63,695 bases of DNA from Sphingobacteriales bacterium (GCA_016219985.1 JACRJO010000037.1:136251-199945), one strand, 5' to 3'; positions 16,627 to 26,097 are shown, counted from the stretch's first letter. Notes: generated by a model not told the origin, from the letters alone. Numbers and translations: made by a program.

Positions 16627-17523
16627 ATGACATTTGAGTGGAAAGGTGTATTCCCGGCCTTGCTGACCCCGTTTACCAAAGAGGATGAAACGGATATGGT
16701 CATGTACCAAAAAAACCTGCAGGCCCAGGTGGAGGCCGGCGTAAATGGCATCATCATCGGCGGTTCGTTGGGGGAAGCCAGTACGATCACCGTGGAAGAA
16801 AAAGAAAAACTGGTAAAATTCTCCCTGGATTATCTCGGGGGGAAGCTCCCGGTTATTCTCAATATCGCCGAAAGCAGTACCCGCGACGCTATCCGCCAGG
16901 CGGCGAATGCCCGCAAATGGGGAGCCGACGGCATCATGCTCCTGCCGCCCATGCGTTATAAATCCGATGACCGGGAAACAGTCGCTTATTTCAGGGCCGT
17001 GGCGGGCGCGGTGGACCTGCCCATTATGATCTACAACAACCCGGTGGATTACAAGATTGATGCCCACCCGGAATTATTTTCACAACTGCTGGACTGCGAA
17101 AATATCACGGCCCTCAAAGAAAGTTCAAGGGATATCACCAACCTGACCCGGATGAAAAACCGCTTTGGCGACCGGTTCAAGATCCTCTGCGGGGTGGACA
17201 CGCTGGCGATGGAAGAACTTTGCCTTGGAGCGGATGGCTGGGTGGCCGGTTTAGTGTGTGCGTTCCCGGCAGAGACCGTGGCCATCTACCGGCTGGTCAA
17301 AGCCGGGAAAATCGCAGAAGCCACCGCGATCTACCGCTGGTTCATGCCCCTGCTCGAACTGGATATTCATCCCAAACTGGTGCAATACATCAAACTGGCG
17401 GCTGCCCAAACAGGAATCGGCAATGAATATGTACGGGCCCCGAGACTGATGCTGGAAGGGGAGGAGCGGGAGCGGGTGCTGGGGATTGTCAGGAGGGGGA
17501 TTGCGGGGCGGCCTGTTGTTTGA
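16627..17523 (+). CDS. DapA-family aldolase/deaminase, probable 1-pyrroline-4-hydroxy-2-carboxylate deaminase
   Basis: The protein has 298 aa from ATG 16627; a longer frame from 16510 starts in non-coding sequence. It is a class I (Schiff-base) DapA-superfamily TIM barrel with Lys164 in ITALKES and Tyr136 in IMIYNNP. The loop GSLGE (46-50) replaces the GTTGE of true dihydrodipicolinate synthase, arguing for another member of the family. The window also carries hydroxyproline 2-epimerase, a D-amino-acid dehydrogenase and a ketoglutarate-semialdehyde-type dehydrogenase. With these, the best guess is the deaminase that converts pyrroline-4-hydroxy-2-carboxylate to 2-oxoglutarate semialdehyde (inference from context). 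It lies 508 bp before the dehydrogenase gene on the same strand. Confidence 0.82.
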   Translation: MTFEWKGVFPALLTPFTKEDETDMVMYQKNLQAQVEAGVNGIIIGGSLGEASTITVEEKEKLVKFSLDYLGGKLPVILNIAESSTRDAIRQAANARKWGADGIMLLPPMRYKSDDRETVAYFRAVAGAVDLPIMIYNNPVDYKIDAHPELFSQLLDCENITALKESSRDITNLTRMKNRFGDRFKILCGVDTLAMEELCLGADGWVAGLVCAFPAETVAIYRLVKAGKIAEATAIYRWFMPLLELDIHPKLVQYIKLAAAQTGIGNEYVRAPRLMLEGEERERVLGIVRRGIAGRPVV

Positions 17524-17841
17524 ATTAGGTGTGGGGTGTTGGGAGTCGATAGTCAATAGTCAATAGTCGATAGTCGGTAGTCGGTAGTCGGGACCTCCTG
17601 AGAAACTTCTGAAAACCGGGGGCATATCGTATTCTTTGGGGCAATAGGGGCCTTCAATGAAAATTGAGAGTTGAGAATTGAGCATTGAGCCTTCGTCGGG
17701 AGAGGGAAGTCAGTAGTCGATAGTCAATAGTCGATAGTCGGGACCTCCTAAGAAACTTTTGAAAACCGGGGGGCACGGCGCATAGCCCTGAAAGGGCGAC
17801 ATAATTATAGAAAAAATGAGTCATTAAAGGTGAAGCCCCGA

Positions 17842-17871
17842 CCTGCCGGCCGAAGCTTTAGCGCAGGCGGG
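17842..17871. repeat. 30-bp hairpin repeat (CCTGCCGGCCGAAGC... family), copy 1
   Basis: The sequence cctgccggccgaagctttag followed by cgcaggcggg is repeated exactly at 52895-52924, and nearly so in reverse orientation at 29137-29166. Complementary CCTGC/GCAGG arms allow a hairpin. All copies are intergenic. Confidence 0.7.
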
Positions 17872-17965
17872 AGGGGTGAAACAGGTTTGATTTGTGTGGT
17901 GAATGGTGAATGGTGAATGGGGCCTTCTAAGGATCAGCCGGGAGTCGGTAGTCAATAGTCAATAG

Positions 17966-17986
17966 CCTGCCTGCCGGTCAGGCAGG
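17966..17986. repeat. 21-bp palindrome CCTGCCTG-N5-CAGGCAGG, copy 1
   Basis: Perfect 8-bp arms flank ccggt. The same palindrome occurs at 33010-33030 (loop acgga) and at 53155-53175 (one base changed in the left arm). Confidence 0.7.
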
Positions 17987-18031
17987 TCGATAGTCGGTGA
18001 CAGGCAAATACGATTAATCAAATCATCTATA

Positions 18032-19525
18032 ATGTACAAAGATTCATCTCCCGGGGAGATTAATTCCGTGATGGAAGCGGCATGGGAGGCATTCCATATC
18101 TACCGGGGCTTTTCGCTAAAACAAAGAGCCGGGTTTATGCGGGCTATTGCCGGGGAGATCGGGGCCTGCGGGGATGCATTGATTCAAACAGCAATGCAGG
18201 AAACCAACCTGCCTGAAGCCCGCCTGAGAGGGGAACGGGCCCGCACGATCTTTCAACTGGAATCCTATGCGGCCGCCTGTGAAAAGGGTGACTGGCTGGA
18301 AGCCCGTATCGATACAGCCCTGCCGGATAAAAATCCTCCGAGGCCGGATATCCGGAAAATGCTGGTCCCGCTGGGACCGGTGGTGGTCTTTGGCGCCAGC
18401 AATTTTCCCTTTGCTTATTCCACGGCTGGCGGGGATACGGCCAGCGCCTTTGCAGCCGGATGCCCCGTGATTGTAAAAGCGCACCCGGCCCATCCCCGGA
18501 CATCCGGGATCGTAGCCGCTGCCATCACCCGGGCCGCGGAAAAGACCGGAATGCCGAAGGGGATCTTTGCGCATATCACAGGAATCTCTTTTGAAGTCGG
18601 GAAAGCGCTAATCACCCATGTTCATTGCAAGGCCGTGGGTTTCACGGGTTCCTTTGCCGGCGGTAAACAATTATCCGACTGGGCCAGCCAGCGGCCCGAA
18701 CCCATACCGGTATTTGCCGAAATGGGCAGTGTGAACCCGGTTTTCCTCTTGCCGGAAAAATTAAAACAATCGGCTCCTGAGATCGCTGTACAGGTTGCCG
18801 CTTCCATTACGCTGGGGGTGGGACAATTTTGCACCAATCCCGGTTTGATCATCGGCATTGAATCGGATGCCCTGCAATCCTTTGTACATGACCTGGGCAA
18901 AGCCATTCAGCAAACCCTGCCGGGGATCATGCTGCACCAGGGAATCGCGGATGCTTTTGCCAATAAAAGGGAAGAGGCGCTGATGCAGGAAAATGTGCAC
19001 CTCGTTGCGGAATCCTTACTCGCTGATGATGCCGGGGAGAGTCAGCGGACCGGCTTACCGACCATCGCAACGGTTGATGGAAAAACCTTTCAGCGCAACC
19101 CGCTCCTGCATAAAGAAGTTTTTGGTCCCTATTCCCTCGTGGTCCGTTGTGCGGATCAGCTGGAAATGCTGCAGGTGGCCCGGCAGCTCGAAGGACAACT
19201 GACGGCCACCCTGATGGCTTCTCTTGCGGATCTGAAAAATAATGTGGAACTGGCGGAAGCGGTAAAGAATATTTGCGGCCGTTTCATCCTGAACGGGGTA
19301 CCCACCGGGGTGGAAGTCTGTCTCAGTATGCAGCATGGCGGGCCTTTCCCGGCCAGCACGGATTCAAGGTTTGGCGCCGTGGGAGCCGATGCCATCAGGC
19401 GTTTTGTCCGGCCGCTCGCTTTCCAGAACTGGCCCGATGAATTACTGCCGGAAGAACTGAAGAATGCGAACCCCCTGCATATCCGGAGAACCGTAAACAA
19501 TGAAGTGACTGAAGGGGCCATCTGA
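18032..19525 (+). CDS. 2,5-dioxovalerate (2-oxoglutarate semialdehyde) dehydrogenase-type aldehyde dehydrogenase
   Basis: The protein has 497 aa of the ALDH superfamily. It would oxidise 2-oxoglutarate semialdehyde to 2-oxoglutarate with NAD(P)+. Catalytic residues are present: Cys267 in GQFCTNPGL, Glu230 in VFAEMGSVNP and Asn124 in FGASNFPFAYS. GGDTASAFAAGCPVIVKAHPAHP is typical of the KGSADH subgroup. The open frame begins about 30 residues later than usual for this group (~525 aa), right after a repeat-filled spacer, and no earlier ATG, GTG or TTG is in frame. The N-terminus may therefore be shortened or start at a non-standard codon. It forms a route with the deaminase upstream and the epimerase and dehydrogenase at 28-30 kb. 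Confidence 0.88.
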   Translation: MYKDSSPGEINSVMEAAWEAFHIYRGFSLKQRAGFMRAIAGEIGACGDALIQTAMQETNLPEARLRGERARTIFQLESYAAACEKGDWLEARIDTALPDKNPPRPDIRKMLVPLGPVVVFGASNFPFAYSTAGGDTASAFAAGCPVIVKAHPAHPRTSGIVAAAITRAAEKTGMPKGIFAHITGISFEVGKALITHVHCKAVGFTGSFAGGKQLSDWASQRPEPIPVFAEMGSVNPVFLLPEKLKQSAPEIAVQVAASITLGVGQFCTNPGLIIGIESDALQSFVHDLGKAIQQTLPGIMLHQGIADAFANKREEALMQENVHLVAESLLADDAGESQRTGLPTIATVDGKTFQRNPLLHKEVFGPYSLVVRCADQLEMLQVARQLEGQLTATLMASLADLKNNVELAEAVKNICGRFILNGVPTGVEVCLSMQHGGPFPASTDSRFGAVGADAIRRFVRPLAFQNWPDELLPEELKNANPLHIRRTVNNEVTEGAI

Positions 19526-19531
19526 ATGCTG

Positions 19532-22500
19532 TCAATCCTGTTTTTTTACTGAGCTGGGATCCGTGTCCCTTTTCAGGTTATCCTGTTTGATATCAGAAGC
19601 TTTCTCCGCAGTTTTTAACCGGAAAATAAAATGACTGAGCGGATCGCTGTAATTAAAATTACCTTCACAAACAGCGGTGGAGGCCGGCGGGTTGCTCTTA
19701 ATTTCCCCGATGATCTCATCTGCTGTTACAAAACCCTTCTGCAGGGATTTATTGAATAATACATTTATAAAACTGCCGGCAAAAGGAGAATGCTGTCCCG
19801 GCTTCCCGTCTTCCACATATTGTTTTCCCCCGGATGATATGCCTTTATAAAAGCGTTTGTTGGACGCATTCCTCAGCAGGCTGGCCAGGTTCCTTGCATC
19901 CACCTCCGGGGTACCCCTGACCGCATTGTTATCAAAGAAAGACCCGGCGAAACAGGCATCCAGTACCAGGAAGATCCGGTTGCAGTTGATATTTTTCAGG
20001 TAGATATTACCCAGGTCGCTGTATGAAAGATAGGTTTTATGGGCCGGGTCATTGATCCGGGAATCATGGGACACGAGGTAACCCATTTTAGCTTTATCGT
20101 AATACACGCCATGCCCGGCAAAAAAGACCAGGAGCTGGTCGTTGGGACCGTAATTCTTATTATCCCGGTATTCACTCAGCCATTTTTCGATCTCTTCTCC
20201 CGTCGGGTTCTTTACCAGTTTCACCTCGAAGCCAAAATCATTTTTCAGCAGGGCTTCCAGCGCTGTGGCATCATAAATGGGATTCGCCAGTTTGTTAAAG
20301 CCCGGGTCGAGGTAATTATCAGACGCGAACAGGAGGGCATAGTTTTTCTGACCGGCGCTGCCGGCAGGATCTGCATTGCCGGAGGCATTTTCTTTTACGA
20401 TCAATCCGCGGGTGGCCGGGCTATCCGCTTCCTTACCCGGTGGATCATATAATACAAAGTCCTTGCTGTTGGTGAAAGACAGCACCGGCAGGTAATGCTG
20501 ACCGCGGCCGATCCGGTATCCTGCCTTGTCCACCAGGTCTCTTGCCGTAAAGCTTCCTTTTTCTTTCAGTTCCTTCACGGTATTCACCAGTTGGTCGGTG
20601 AACAGCGACAGCCCGTTTTCCTGCAGGGGTGTTTCAATACCGGGTCCGAGGAAGATCATTTCCCCGGCATTGTTGCCGGTTGAAATATATTTTGTGGCCA
20701 CCAGGCTTGCGAGGGAAGGATTGGGCAGGTCGGTGATCAGCAATTTTTTATTCGCATATACCAGGTCTATATGGTCCATCAGTTCGGCAAGGGGTATCCG
20801 GCCGTTTATACTGTCTGCCGGGTTGAAATCCAGGAAATCCTGTTCCCCCTTGCTGCTGTATTCACCGGCATAATAAAATACAAAAATGTCTTCCGGTTTG
20901 GAGAGTTTTCTCACTTCATCAACGAGGGAAGTCAGTTTTTCCCGGGTCAGTCCTTCTCCTTTGAGCAGGATATTCTTTGCTTTAGCGGCGGCCTCTTTGT
21001 CCAGCCCGGTCAGGCTCTCATATAGGGCGCTGCTGTTCTTTACGCTGTTATATTCAGGGTTCCTGCTCCGTCCGCCCAATGCCATGACGTGCAGCAAGGG
21101 GTGGGTGAATAATTCCTTTGTTTTTTGCAGTTCCGCGTTGTAGAGGGATTTGTATTGTTCCGCTTTGCCGGGCTTACCGGTCAGCGCATATAAATTATAG
21201 ATCCGGTCATAGTCTCCCAATACATAATCATTTTCGGGGTCGCTGTAAGCGTTTCGCGCCGGGGCCAGTTTGTCCCGGGCGAGCTGCAGGGCCTGTTTAT
21301 AATAAATAGCGGCGCTGTCATACTTCTTTGCATAATAGTAAGAAAGGCCGGTCCAGTTCAGGGCATTGTGAATAAAGCGATGGGGTGGTTCTTTGCTGTT
21401 GCTGAACAGGGCGATATAATCTTTCCATACCGCCACGGCCCCGGAATAATTTTTCTGGTCATATTTTTTCCGGGCCATATTCCAGATCTCATTCCCCCGG
21501 GTGAGGGCATAATATTTTTCTTCGAAGGCCTTGTCCATCCAGTCGGCTGTTTCGGCCACGGCCTTCCGGCTCCAGCCCTTTTTAAAGAAGAAATCAAAAT
21601 CGGCCCTGGGCCCCGCGGTATAATCGGAAGGATAGAGGAGATTGTCAAGTGACTGCTGGTAATAGAACCGGGCGCTGTCCGGGCTGTTCCGGAGAAGAAA
21701 TGTATGCGCATAATTCAGGGAAAAAGCCATACTGTTGGTATCACCGAAATAAGCGCTGCGGCAATAGGGGGTGGCTTGCTCAATATGTCCCCCGGAGAGC
21801 AGGTACCAGCCGTAGTTTCCCGTGACATTGGTATTGCCCGGCAAATCTTTGAGCAGTTCTTCATAAAGCCGGTAACAATTGGCAAATTGTTCAGTTTTCC
21901 CGTACAGGCCTGCCAGTTGGTATTTATAATCGGTGTTTTTCCTGTCCCCCTGGCAGGCGGCTTCTGCATCCGCCAATGCGTTTTTGGTATCACCCGCAGC
22001 ATCGGAAAGAATGGAGCGGGCATAATAAAATCCGTATTCGGCCCGGGCGTCTTTTAATTCCCTCGCGAGATAGATCAGTTTATTGCAAAGGCGCATGGCA
22101 TCGGCGGGGAGGCCGCTGTTCTGCAGTTCAAACACTCTTTCTGTCCATTGGGCGAGTGTATCCGACCGGATATAAAAGGCGGCTTGTTGCAGCATCTCTT
22201 TCAGGTCCTCGATTTTCCCGGCTTCGATCAGGGGCAGGAGCCATTCGCGGTTCCGGTCTGCCTGCGGGGCAAAATTGACCAGCCAGGTCGCGAATGTTTC
22301 ATTGATCTTCCAGGCGTTTCCCATGAAATTCCCCGGGTATTTTCGTACATAATGAAAATAACTCAGCAGGTCATACCAGGTGGCCATACCGAATCCGTCG
22401 ATCATGGTTTTCCCTTTAAACGGACCGGAGGGGTGGATCCTGGTAAAACGTTCATCAGCGAAATTCAACAGCATATCTTTAAAACTATGTATCTCGTCCG

Positions 22501-23047
22501 CATAGCGCTGCGCCAGTTGATGATCAAAATCCGGGTCATTGTTTTCCAGGATCTCTTTTTTGGAGATCATCGGCTGGCGGGCATTGTTGAGGAAAAGAAT
22601 ATCCAGTTTGGCCAGCTCATAAAAAATAGTCCGGCTGATCCCGGGTGGCGACCAGGTTTCCAGTTTCAGCAGGTCACCGGGATAGAATTGTTCGGCCTGG
22701 TACCGGGTATAGACACTGATCCGGGCAACGGCACTGGTATCGGTGAGAGAAATGATCTCGGCATTGGCCATATTTTCTAATGCTTCCCGGTTCGTGCCTT
22801 TCCCTGCTTCCCGGATGGTCATCAGCACACCGGCCGCACCTTTGAAAAGGCCATTCTTTCTTCCGTATTCCAGTATCGCAATAGCGGAATCCGGTTTGTA
22901 CCGGGTGATCTGTTTGATCCGGTAATAAATACTTTCCGTCCTGCTGCTGTCGTATAAGGACCGGGAGCTGCCCGGCGCCTCCTGGCCGGCCAGTGAATAC
23001 TGCAGGAACAGGAATATTGCCGGCAGGATGAATCGGGTGGAAGACAT
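19532..23047 (-). CDS. Secreted TPR protein with tandem caspase-like (peptidase C14) domains
   Basis: The protein has 1171 aa from ATG 23047, chosen because a signal peptide follows directly (MSSTRFILPAIFLFLQYSLAGQ); a frame from 23116 would bury it. Residues ~300-620 contain TPR-like helices. Two caspase-fold regions follow. The first has FVFYYAGEYSSKG, where the catalytic His is absent, and so looks like a pseudo-domain. The second is complete, with VFFAGHG (His979) and FLVLDACFAGSF (Cys1032). Bacterial C14 proteins cleave after basic or acidic residues; the substrate here is unknown. The signal peptide points to the periplasm or outside of the cell. It is convergent with the aldehyde dehydrogenase gene (6-bp gap). 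Confidence 0.85.
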   Translation of the reverse strand: MSSTRFILPAIFLFLQYSLAGQEAPGSSRSLYDSSRTESIYYRIKQITRYKPDSAIAILEYGRKNGLFKGAAGVLMTIREAGKGTNREALENMANAEIISLTDTSAVARISVYTRYQAEQFYPGDLLKLETWSPPGISRTIFYELAKLDILFLNNARQPMISKKEILENNDPDFDHQLAQRYADEIHSFKDMLLNFADERFTRIHPSGPFKGKTMIDGFGMATWYDLLSYFHYVRKYPGNFMGNAWKINETFATWLVNFAPQADRNREWLLPLIEAGKIEDLKEMLQQAAFYIRSDTLAQWTERVFELQNSGLPADAMRLCNKLIYLARELKDARAEYGFYYARSILSDAAGDTKNALADAEAACQGDRKNTDYKYQLAGLYGKTEQFANCYRLYEELLKDLPGNTNVTGNYGWYLLSGGHIEQATPYCRSAYFGDTNSMAFSLNYAHTFLLRNSPDSARFYYQQSLDNLLYPSDYTAGPRADFDFFFKKGWSRKAVAETADWMDKAFEEKYYALTRGNEIWNMARKKYDQKNYSGAVAVWKDYIALFSNSKEPPHRFIHNALNWTGLSYYYAKKYDSAAIYYKQALQLARDKLAPARNAYSDPENDYVLGDYDRIYNLYALTGKPGKAEQYKSLYNAELQKTKELFTHPLLHVMALGGRSRNPEYNSVKNSSALYESLTGLDKEAAAKAKNILLKGEGLTREKLTSLVDEVRKLSKPEDIFVFYYAGEYSSKGEQDFLDFNPADSINGRIPLAELMDHIDLVYANKKLLITDLPNPSLASLVATKYISTGNNAGEMIFLGPGIETPLQENGLSLFTDQLVNTVKELKEKGSFTARDLVDKAGYRIGRGQHYLPVLSFTNSKDFVLYDPPGKEADSPATRGLIVKENASGNADPAGSAGQKNYALLFASDNYLDPGFNKLANPIYDATALEALLKNDFGFEVKLVKNPTGEEIEKWLSEYRDNKNYGPNDQLLVFFAGHGVYYDKAKMGYLVSHDSRINDPAHKTYLSYSDLGNIYLKNINCNRIFLVLDACFAGSFFDNNAVRGTPEVDARNLASLLRNASNKRFYKGISSGGKQYVEDGKPGQHSPFAGSFINVLFNKSLQKGFVTADEIIGEIKSNPPASTAVCEGNFNYSDPLSHFIFRLKTAEKASDIKQDNLKRDTDPSSVKKQD

Positions 23048-23163
23048 GGGTGAATTGTTGCTGAAATTTAACCATAAATTCCCGCTTTGATCTACCCGCT
23101 TCACGGTATTTGGCAATCCGGGAACTTCCTGCTTTTCCCCGCGGAATAGCCACTTGTTTCCGT

Positions 23164-23171
23164 TACCTTTG
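23164..23171 (+). promoter_or_regulatory. -7 promoter element TACCTTTG for phnA-like gene
   Basis: A perfect match to the Bacteroidota -7 consensus TAnnTTTG, 25 nt before ATG 23197. It supports that start over the longer frame from 23110. Confidence 0.6.
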
Positions 23172-23196
23172 CGGCCAAATTGAAATCGGAAATAGC

Positions 23197-23775
23197 ATGA
23201 AACAGGACGAATTACTGGCCCAGCGAAGCGGCAACCAATGTGAATTATGCGCGGCTACAGAAAATCTGAAAATATATGAAGTGCCACCGGCCACCGGGAA
23301 TATGGATGATGCGATCCTGGTTTGCCCGAAATGCCTGGCCCAGGTGGAAAAGAAGGAAGAGCTGGACAGCGCCCACTGGCAATGCCTGACCACCAGTATG
23401 TGGAGTGAAGTACCCGCCGTCCAGGTGATGGCCTGGCGGATGCTGAACCGTCTCCGTCATGAAAGCTGGGCAGCTGAACAGATCGATATGATGTACCTGG
23501 AAGAGAGCAGGCTGGCCTGGGCCAAGGCCACCGGCGACCATGAGAATGACAGTTCAGTTGACCTGCACAAGGATTGTTATGGTGCTATTTTAAAAAATGG
23601 CGACAATGTGGTGCTGACCAAATCACTGGATGTAAAGGGTTCTTCCGTCAATGCAAAAGTCGGCACCGTGATACACAATATCCGCCTCGTGTCCAATAAT
23701 ACCGAACAGATCGAAGGCCGGATCGAAGGGCAGCAGATTGTGATATTGACGAAATATTTGAGGAAGCAGGGGTAG
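23197..23775 (+). CDS. PhnA/YjdM-family zinc-ribbon protein
   Basis: The protein has 192 aa from ATG 23197. The N-terminal zinc-ribbon has paired cysteines in NQCELC and LVCPKC. The C-terminal PhnA domain has the family signature DLHKDCYGAILKNGDNVVLTKSLDVKGSS. Despite the historical name, members are not phosphonoacetate hydrolases and most have no proven role in phosphonate use. No phn genes are nearby, so a pathway cannot be assigned. It is divergent from the caspase-like gene, with a good promoter element at 23164. A heptamer repeat array follows directly after the stop. Confidence 0.9.
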   Translation: MKQDELLAQRSGNQCELCAATENLKIYEVPPATGNMDDAILVCPKCLAQVEKKEELDSAHWQCLTTSMWSEVPAVQVMAWRMLNRLRHESWAAEQIDMMYLEESRLAWAKATGDHENDSSVDLHKDCYGAILKNGDNVVLTKSLDVKGSSVNAKVGTVIHNIRLVSNNTEQIEGRIEGQQIVILTKYLRKQG

Positions 23776-23776
23776 T

Positions 23777-23804
23777 TGTCAGGTGTCAGTTGTTAGTTGT
23801 CAGT
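23777..23804. repeat. Heptamer tandem repeat (tgtcagt, 4 units)
   Basis: The units are tgtcagg, tgtcagt, tgttagt and tgtcagt, starting 1 nt after the PhnA stop codon. Confidence 0.7.
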
Positions 23805-23846
23805 GCCGCGGTTGCAGCTAACAACTGGCATCTCTGAATCATCACA

Positions 23847-25340
23847 CTATCGAAGCAACAGATCAATTGGGTTTTTACCAGACTTAAGATCATTACGTCC
23901 GGGCCCCCAGGCATTATTATTGGCAATTTTTCCTTCTTTGTCAATGAGGACGTAATGCGGTATACTGCTGATATTATAGGCCTGGCAAACCGGGTGACGG
24001 GTCCAGCCTTCTGCGATCAGGTTGATGCCATCCAGTTTGTATTTTACAAGGGCCTCTTTCCATTGCTTTTCCTCCGCATCCACACAGATATTGATAAAAA
24101 CCACTTCCTTGTTTTTGTAATTTTCATGTAATTGGGGTACGTAATTTTTGATATCGTAAATACAGGGCCCGCAGAATACACCCCAGAAGCCGATATAAAC
24201 CACTTTGCCCTTAAAATCATTTAACGAAACCGGCTGACCGTTTTCATTTTTCAGGGTAAAGGAAGGTGCCGGGTTGCCGGGTTTTAACCGTTTGACGGCA
24301 TTGTAATGATTTTGCAAGGTTTCTTTCATCCAGGGGTTGTTCAGTATAGCCAGGGTTTCCCCGTAAACCTTTTCTACCGCAGTAAAGTCATAATGCCCGA
24401 AACCAAATAGGATTGACTTCAGCAAAAACCAGTCCCTTATATTACTTATGGGCACACTGCCAAGTGTAGTATGAAATTCATTGTAGGTTGGGTCAAACTC
24501 TCTGACTTTACCCGGGGGAATGCTTATCCAACTATTAAAAGGTTTCTGGAAGCGGATATAATTAAAAATAAAATCCCTGTATTCGGGAATATCTCTGAAC
24601 CAGAATTCATTCAGGTGGCCATACTGGTAATTACGGAATTGGTATTCAAGTGCGTCGAAATAGCGGCTGCTGTCCTTGGTTAGTTGCACTTTGAATTGCG
24701 GGACCATCCGGTTTTGCCATAAAAAGTTGGAATACTGAAATAGTAAACTGGTAATCTGCCTGTTGGCGAATTCGGTAAATTTCAGTTTGCGGCCTTTTCG
24801 TTCAGCCAGAATCAATTGCTGCAATTTTTGAAAGGAGTCGGAGATCATTTCAACATGCTGGTTAAACAACTCATTTACCCGGGCATATTTTTTTTCCGGG
24901 CTTAGCGTTTTTTCCATTTGAAAAAGCTTCAAAAATGGTTCGCGAAAATGCCGGAAAGAAAGCCATTGAAGAGATAGTTCTTCGTTCCGGTATTCTCCGC
25001 CGGCTTTGATGGAAAAGCTACTTGTAAAATTTTCGTCATCCCATTCCAGGACGAGCGTGTCTTTATCTTGTACTGTGAACGTAAGGGCATCATCATGCAG
25101 GTATAAATACAGGTCCTGCTGGTGCTGTACCGGGAATGATTGTTCAAACCAGCCATCCGGCTGCACCGGAACAGCATGACTTTCATTGTCCAGGTAACTC
25201 GTTATTCCAAATTCAAAAAAAGGTTCTTTGAAGTTTTTTACCCGGCCTTTTATTACAAATTGGCCGGGTTTGAAATAGTCCTGGGCCCCGGCAAAAAGAT
25301 AATAAAATATAGTGCAGGTAAGTAAGGCAAATCGAATCAT
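23847..25340 (-). CDS. Secreted TlpA-like thioredoxin-fold protein
   Basis: The protein has 497 aa with signal peptide MIRFALLTCTIFYYLFAGAQ. The N-terminal ~100 residues resemble the beta-rich DUF4369-type domain often fused to thioredoxins in Bacteroidota, and a long helical middle follows. The C-terminal 140 residues are a TlpA/AhpC-type thioredoxin domain starting at PGNPAPSFTLKNENG, with redox motif FCGPC and cis-Pro region SSIPHYVLID. It likely acts as a periplasmic disulfide oxidoreductase; the partner is unknown. A near-consensus -7 element (TATCTTAG) lies upstream. It is convergent with the PhnA gene. Confidence 0.88.
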   Translation of the reverse strand: MIRFALLTCTIFYYLFAGAQDYFKPGQFVIKGRVKNFKEPFFEFGITSYLDNESHAVPVQPDGWFEQSFPVQHQQDLYLYLHDDALTFTVQDKDTLVLEWDDENFTSSFSIKAGGEYRNEELSLQWLSFRHFREPFLKLFQMEKTLSPEKKYARVNELFNQHVEMISDSFQKLQQLILAERKGRKLKFTEFANRQITSLLFQYSNFLWQNRMVPQFKVQLTKDSSRYFDALEYQFRNYQYGHLNEFWFRDIPEYRDFIFNYIRFQKPFNSWISIPPGKVREFDPTYNEFHTTLGSVPISNIRDWFLLKSILFGFGHYDFTAVEKVYGETLAILNNPWMKETLQNHYNAVKRLKPGNPAPSFTLKNENGQPVSLNDFKGKVVYIGFWGVFCGPCIYDIKNYVPQLHENYKNKEVVFINICVDAEEKQWKEALVKYKLDGINLIAEGWTRHPVCQAYNISSIPHYVLIDKEGKIANNNAWGPGRNDLKSGKNPIDLLLR

Positions 25341-25437
25341 GGGACAAGGGGCTTGGTTGAGCCTTACTAAGATACGTTGACTATTGGCAAACTGGTATAG
25401 ACAATTGTTAAAATGTGAAGCCAGCCATTACTATTTC

Positions 25438-25926
25438 TCACTCACAGAGTTTTATGCTGCCCGCCGTTTCCGTGCTGAATCGTATTTTATTTACTTTCCC
25501 GGCTTTATTGAAATACAGGAGCAGCAAGCCATAGGAAGTCTGGTAGGCATCCCAGCTTACATCTTTGATCATCGGGTGGCCGAGGGTTTTAAAGAAACTG
25601 CCACGGGGGGCTCCCATCAGGGGCACACTGAGTTTTCCTTTGAAAGCGGGGCCAATCTCCACATAATTCCTCCCGGTATAGAAATAAATATCCTTGTCCT
25701 TATAAAAGACACCCCCGCCACAACGGGCCGAATCGGTTTCGGGTTCCGCGCTGGTAAAACAGGGAAATTTGGCCTTCACCTGGCCAACGGTAGACAGGGG
25801 ATCGATATCGCCGATCCTTCCATCGAGAATATCCACCACAAACCCGGGACAGACCGGGGTGGTTTTCAACTGGGCCGAGGCAAGGGCTGAATACAAAAAT
25901 CCAAAAATGAACAGGGCCTTTTTCAT
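25438..25926 (-). CDS. Small secreted protein, function unknown
   Basis: The protein has 162 aa with signal peptide MKKALFIFGFLYSALASAQ. The mature part has five cysteines, including PVCPG, FPCFTS, ARCGGG and a C-terminal LCE, so disulfides are likely. I do not recognise the family. It lies on the same strand as the TlpA-like gene and 97 bp upstream of it, so the two could be co-transcribed. A link between a cysteine-containing exported protein and a thioredoxin is possible but speculative. Confidence 0.75.
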   Translation of the reverse strand: MKKALFIFGFLYSALASAQLKTTPVCPGFVVDILDGRIGDIDPLSTVGQVKAKFPCFTSAEPETDSARCGGGVFYKDKDIYFYTGRNYVEIGPAFKGKLSVPLMGAPRGSFFKTLGHPMIKDVSWDAYQTSYGLLLLYFNKAGKVNKIRFSTETAGSIKLCE

Positions 25927-26097
25927 ATCATTGATTTTAATGAATAAGGCGGATGGATCGTGGCTATGGACAGCATAGCAAAATCCCTGCTAAAGATGGA
26001 AATGGGCAAAAATTATTCTCATAATTGTTGGTAATGAGGAATGGCGCCTTGTGAATAGGGATAAAGGGGAAGATTGAATCCGGGCGACCGGTTCAGG

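Larger units (their letters stand above)
17544..17986. repeat. Repeat-filled spacer between deaminase and semialdehyde dehydrogenase genes
   Basis: No gene is seen in 17524-18031. Tandem 7-bp arrays occur at 17544-17592 (agtcrrt, 7 units), 17664-17691 (ttgagnn, 4 units), 17708-17742 (agtcrrt, 5 units) and 17899-17919 (gtgaatg, 3 units). A dispersed block with the core tatcgtattctttgggg lies at 17590-17648, and a partial copy at 17740-17777. A small hairpin gccctgaaagggc is near 17785. Confidence 0.8.

Noticed and set aside
16627..17523. Annotation as dihydrodipicolinate synthase (dapA)
   Set aside because: The GTTGE loop of true DHDPS is replaced by GSLGE, and the context is hydroxyproline breakdown, so a superfamily member with another role is more likely.
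17544..17986. Tandem repeats that could be taken for a CRISPR array
   Set aside because: Units are 7 bp, directly adjacent and varied, with no unique spacers of constant length and no cas genes.
19156..19521. Minus-strand ORFs within the aldehyde dehydrogenase gene
   Set aside because: Antisense shadows; the sense frame carries all catalytic residues.
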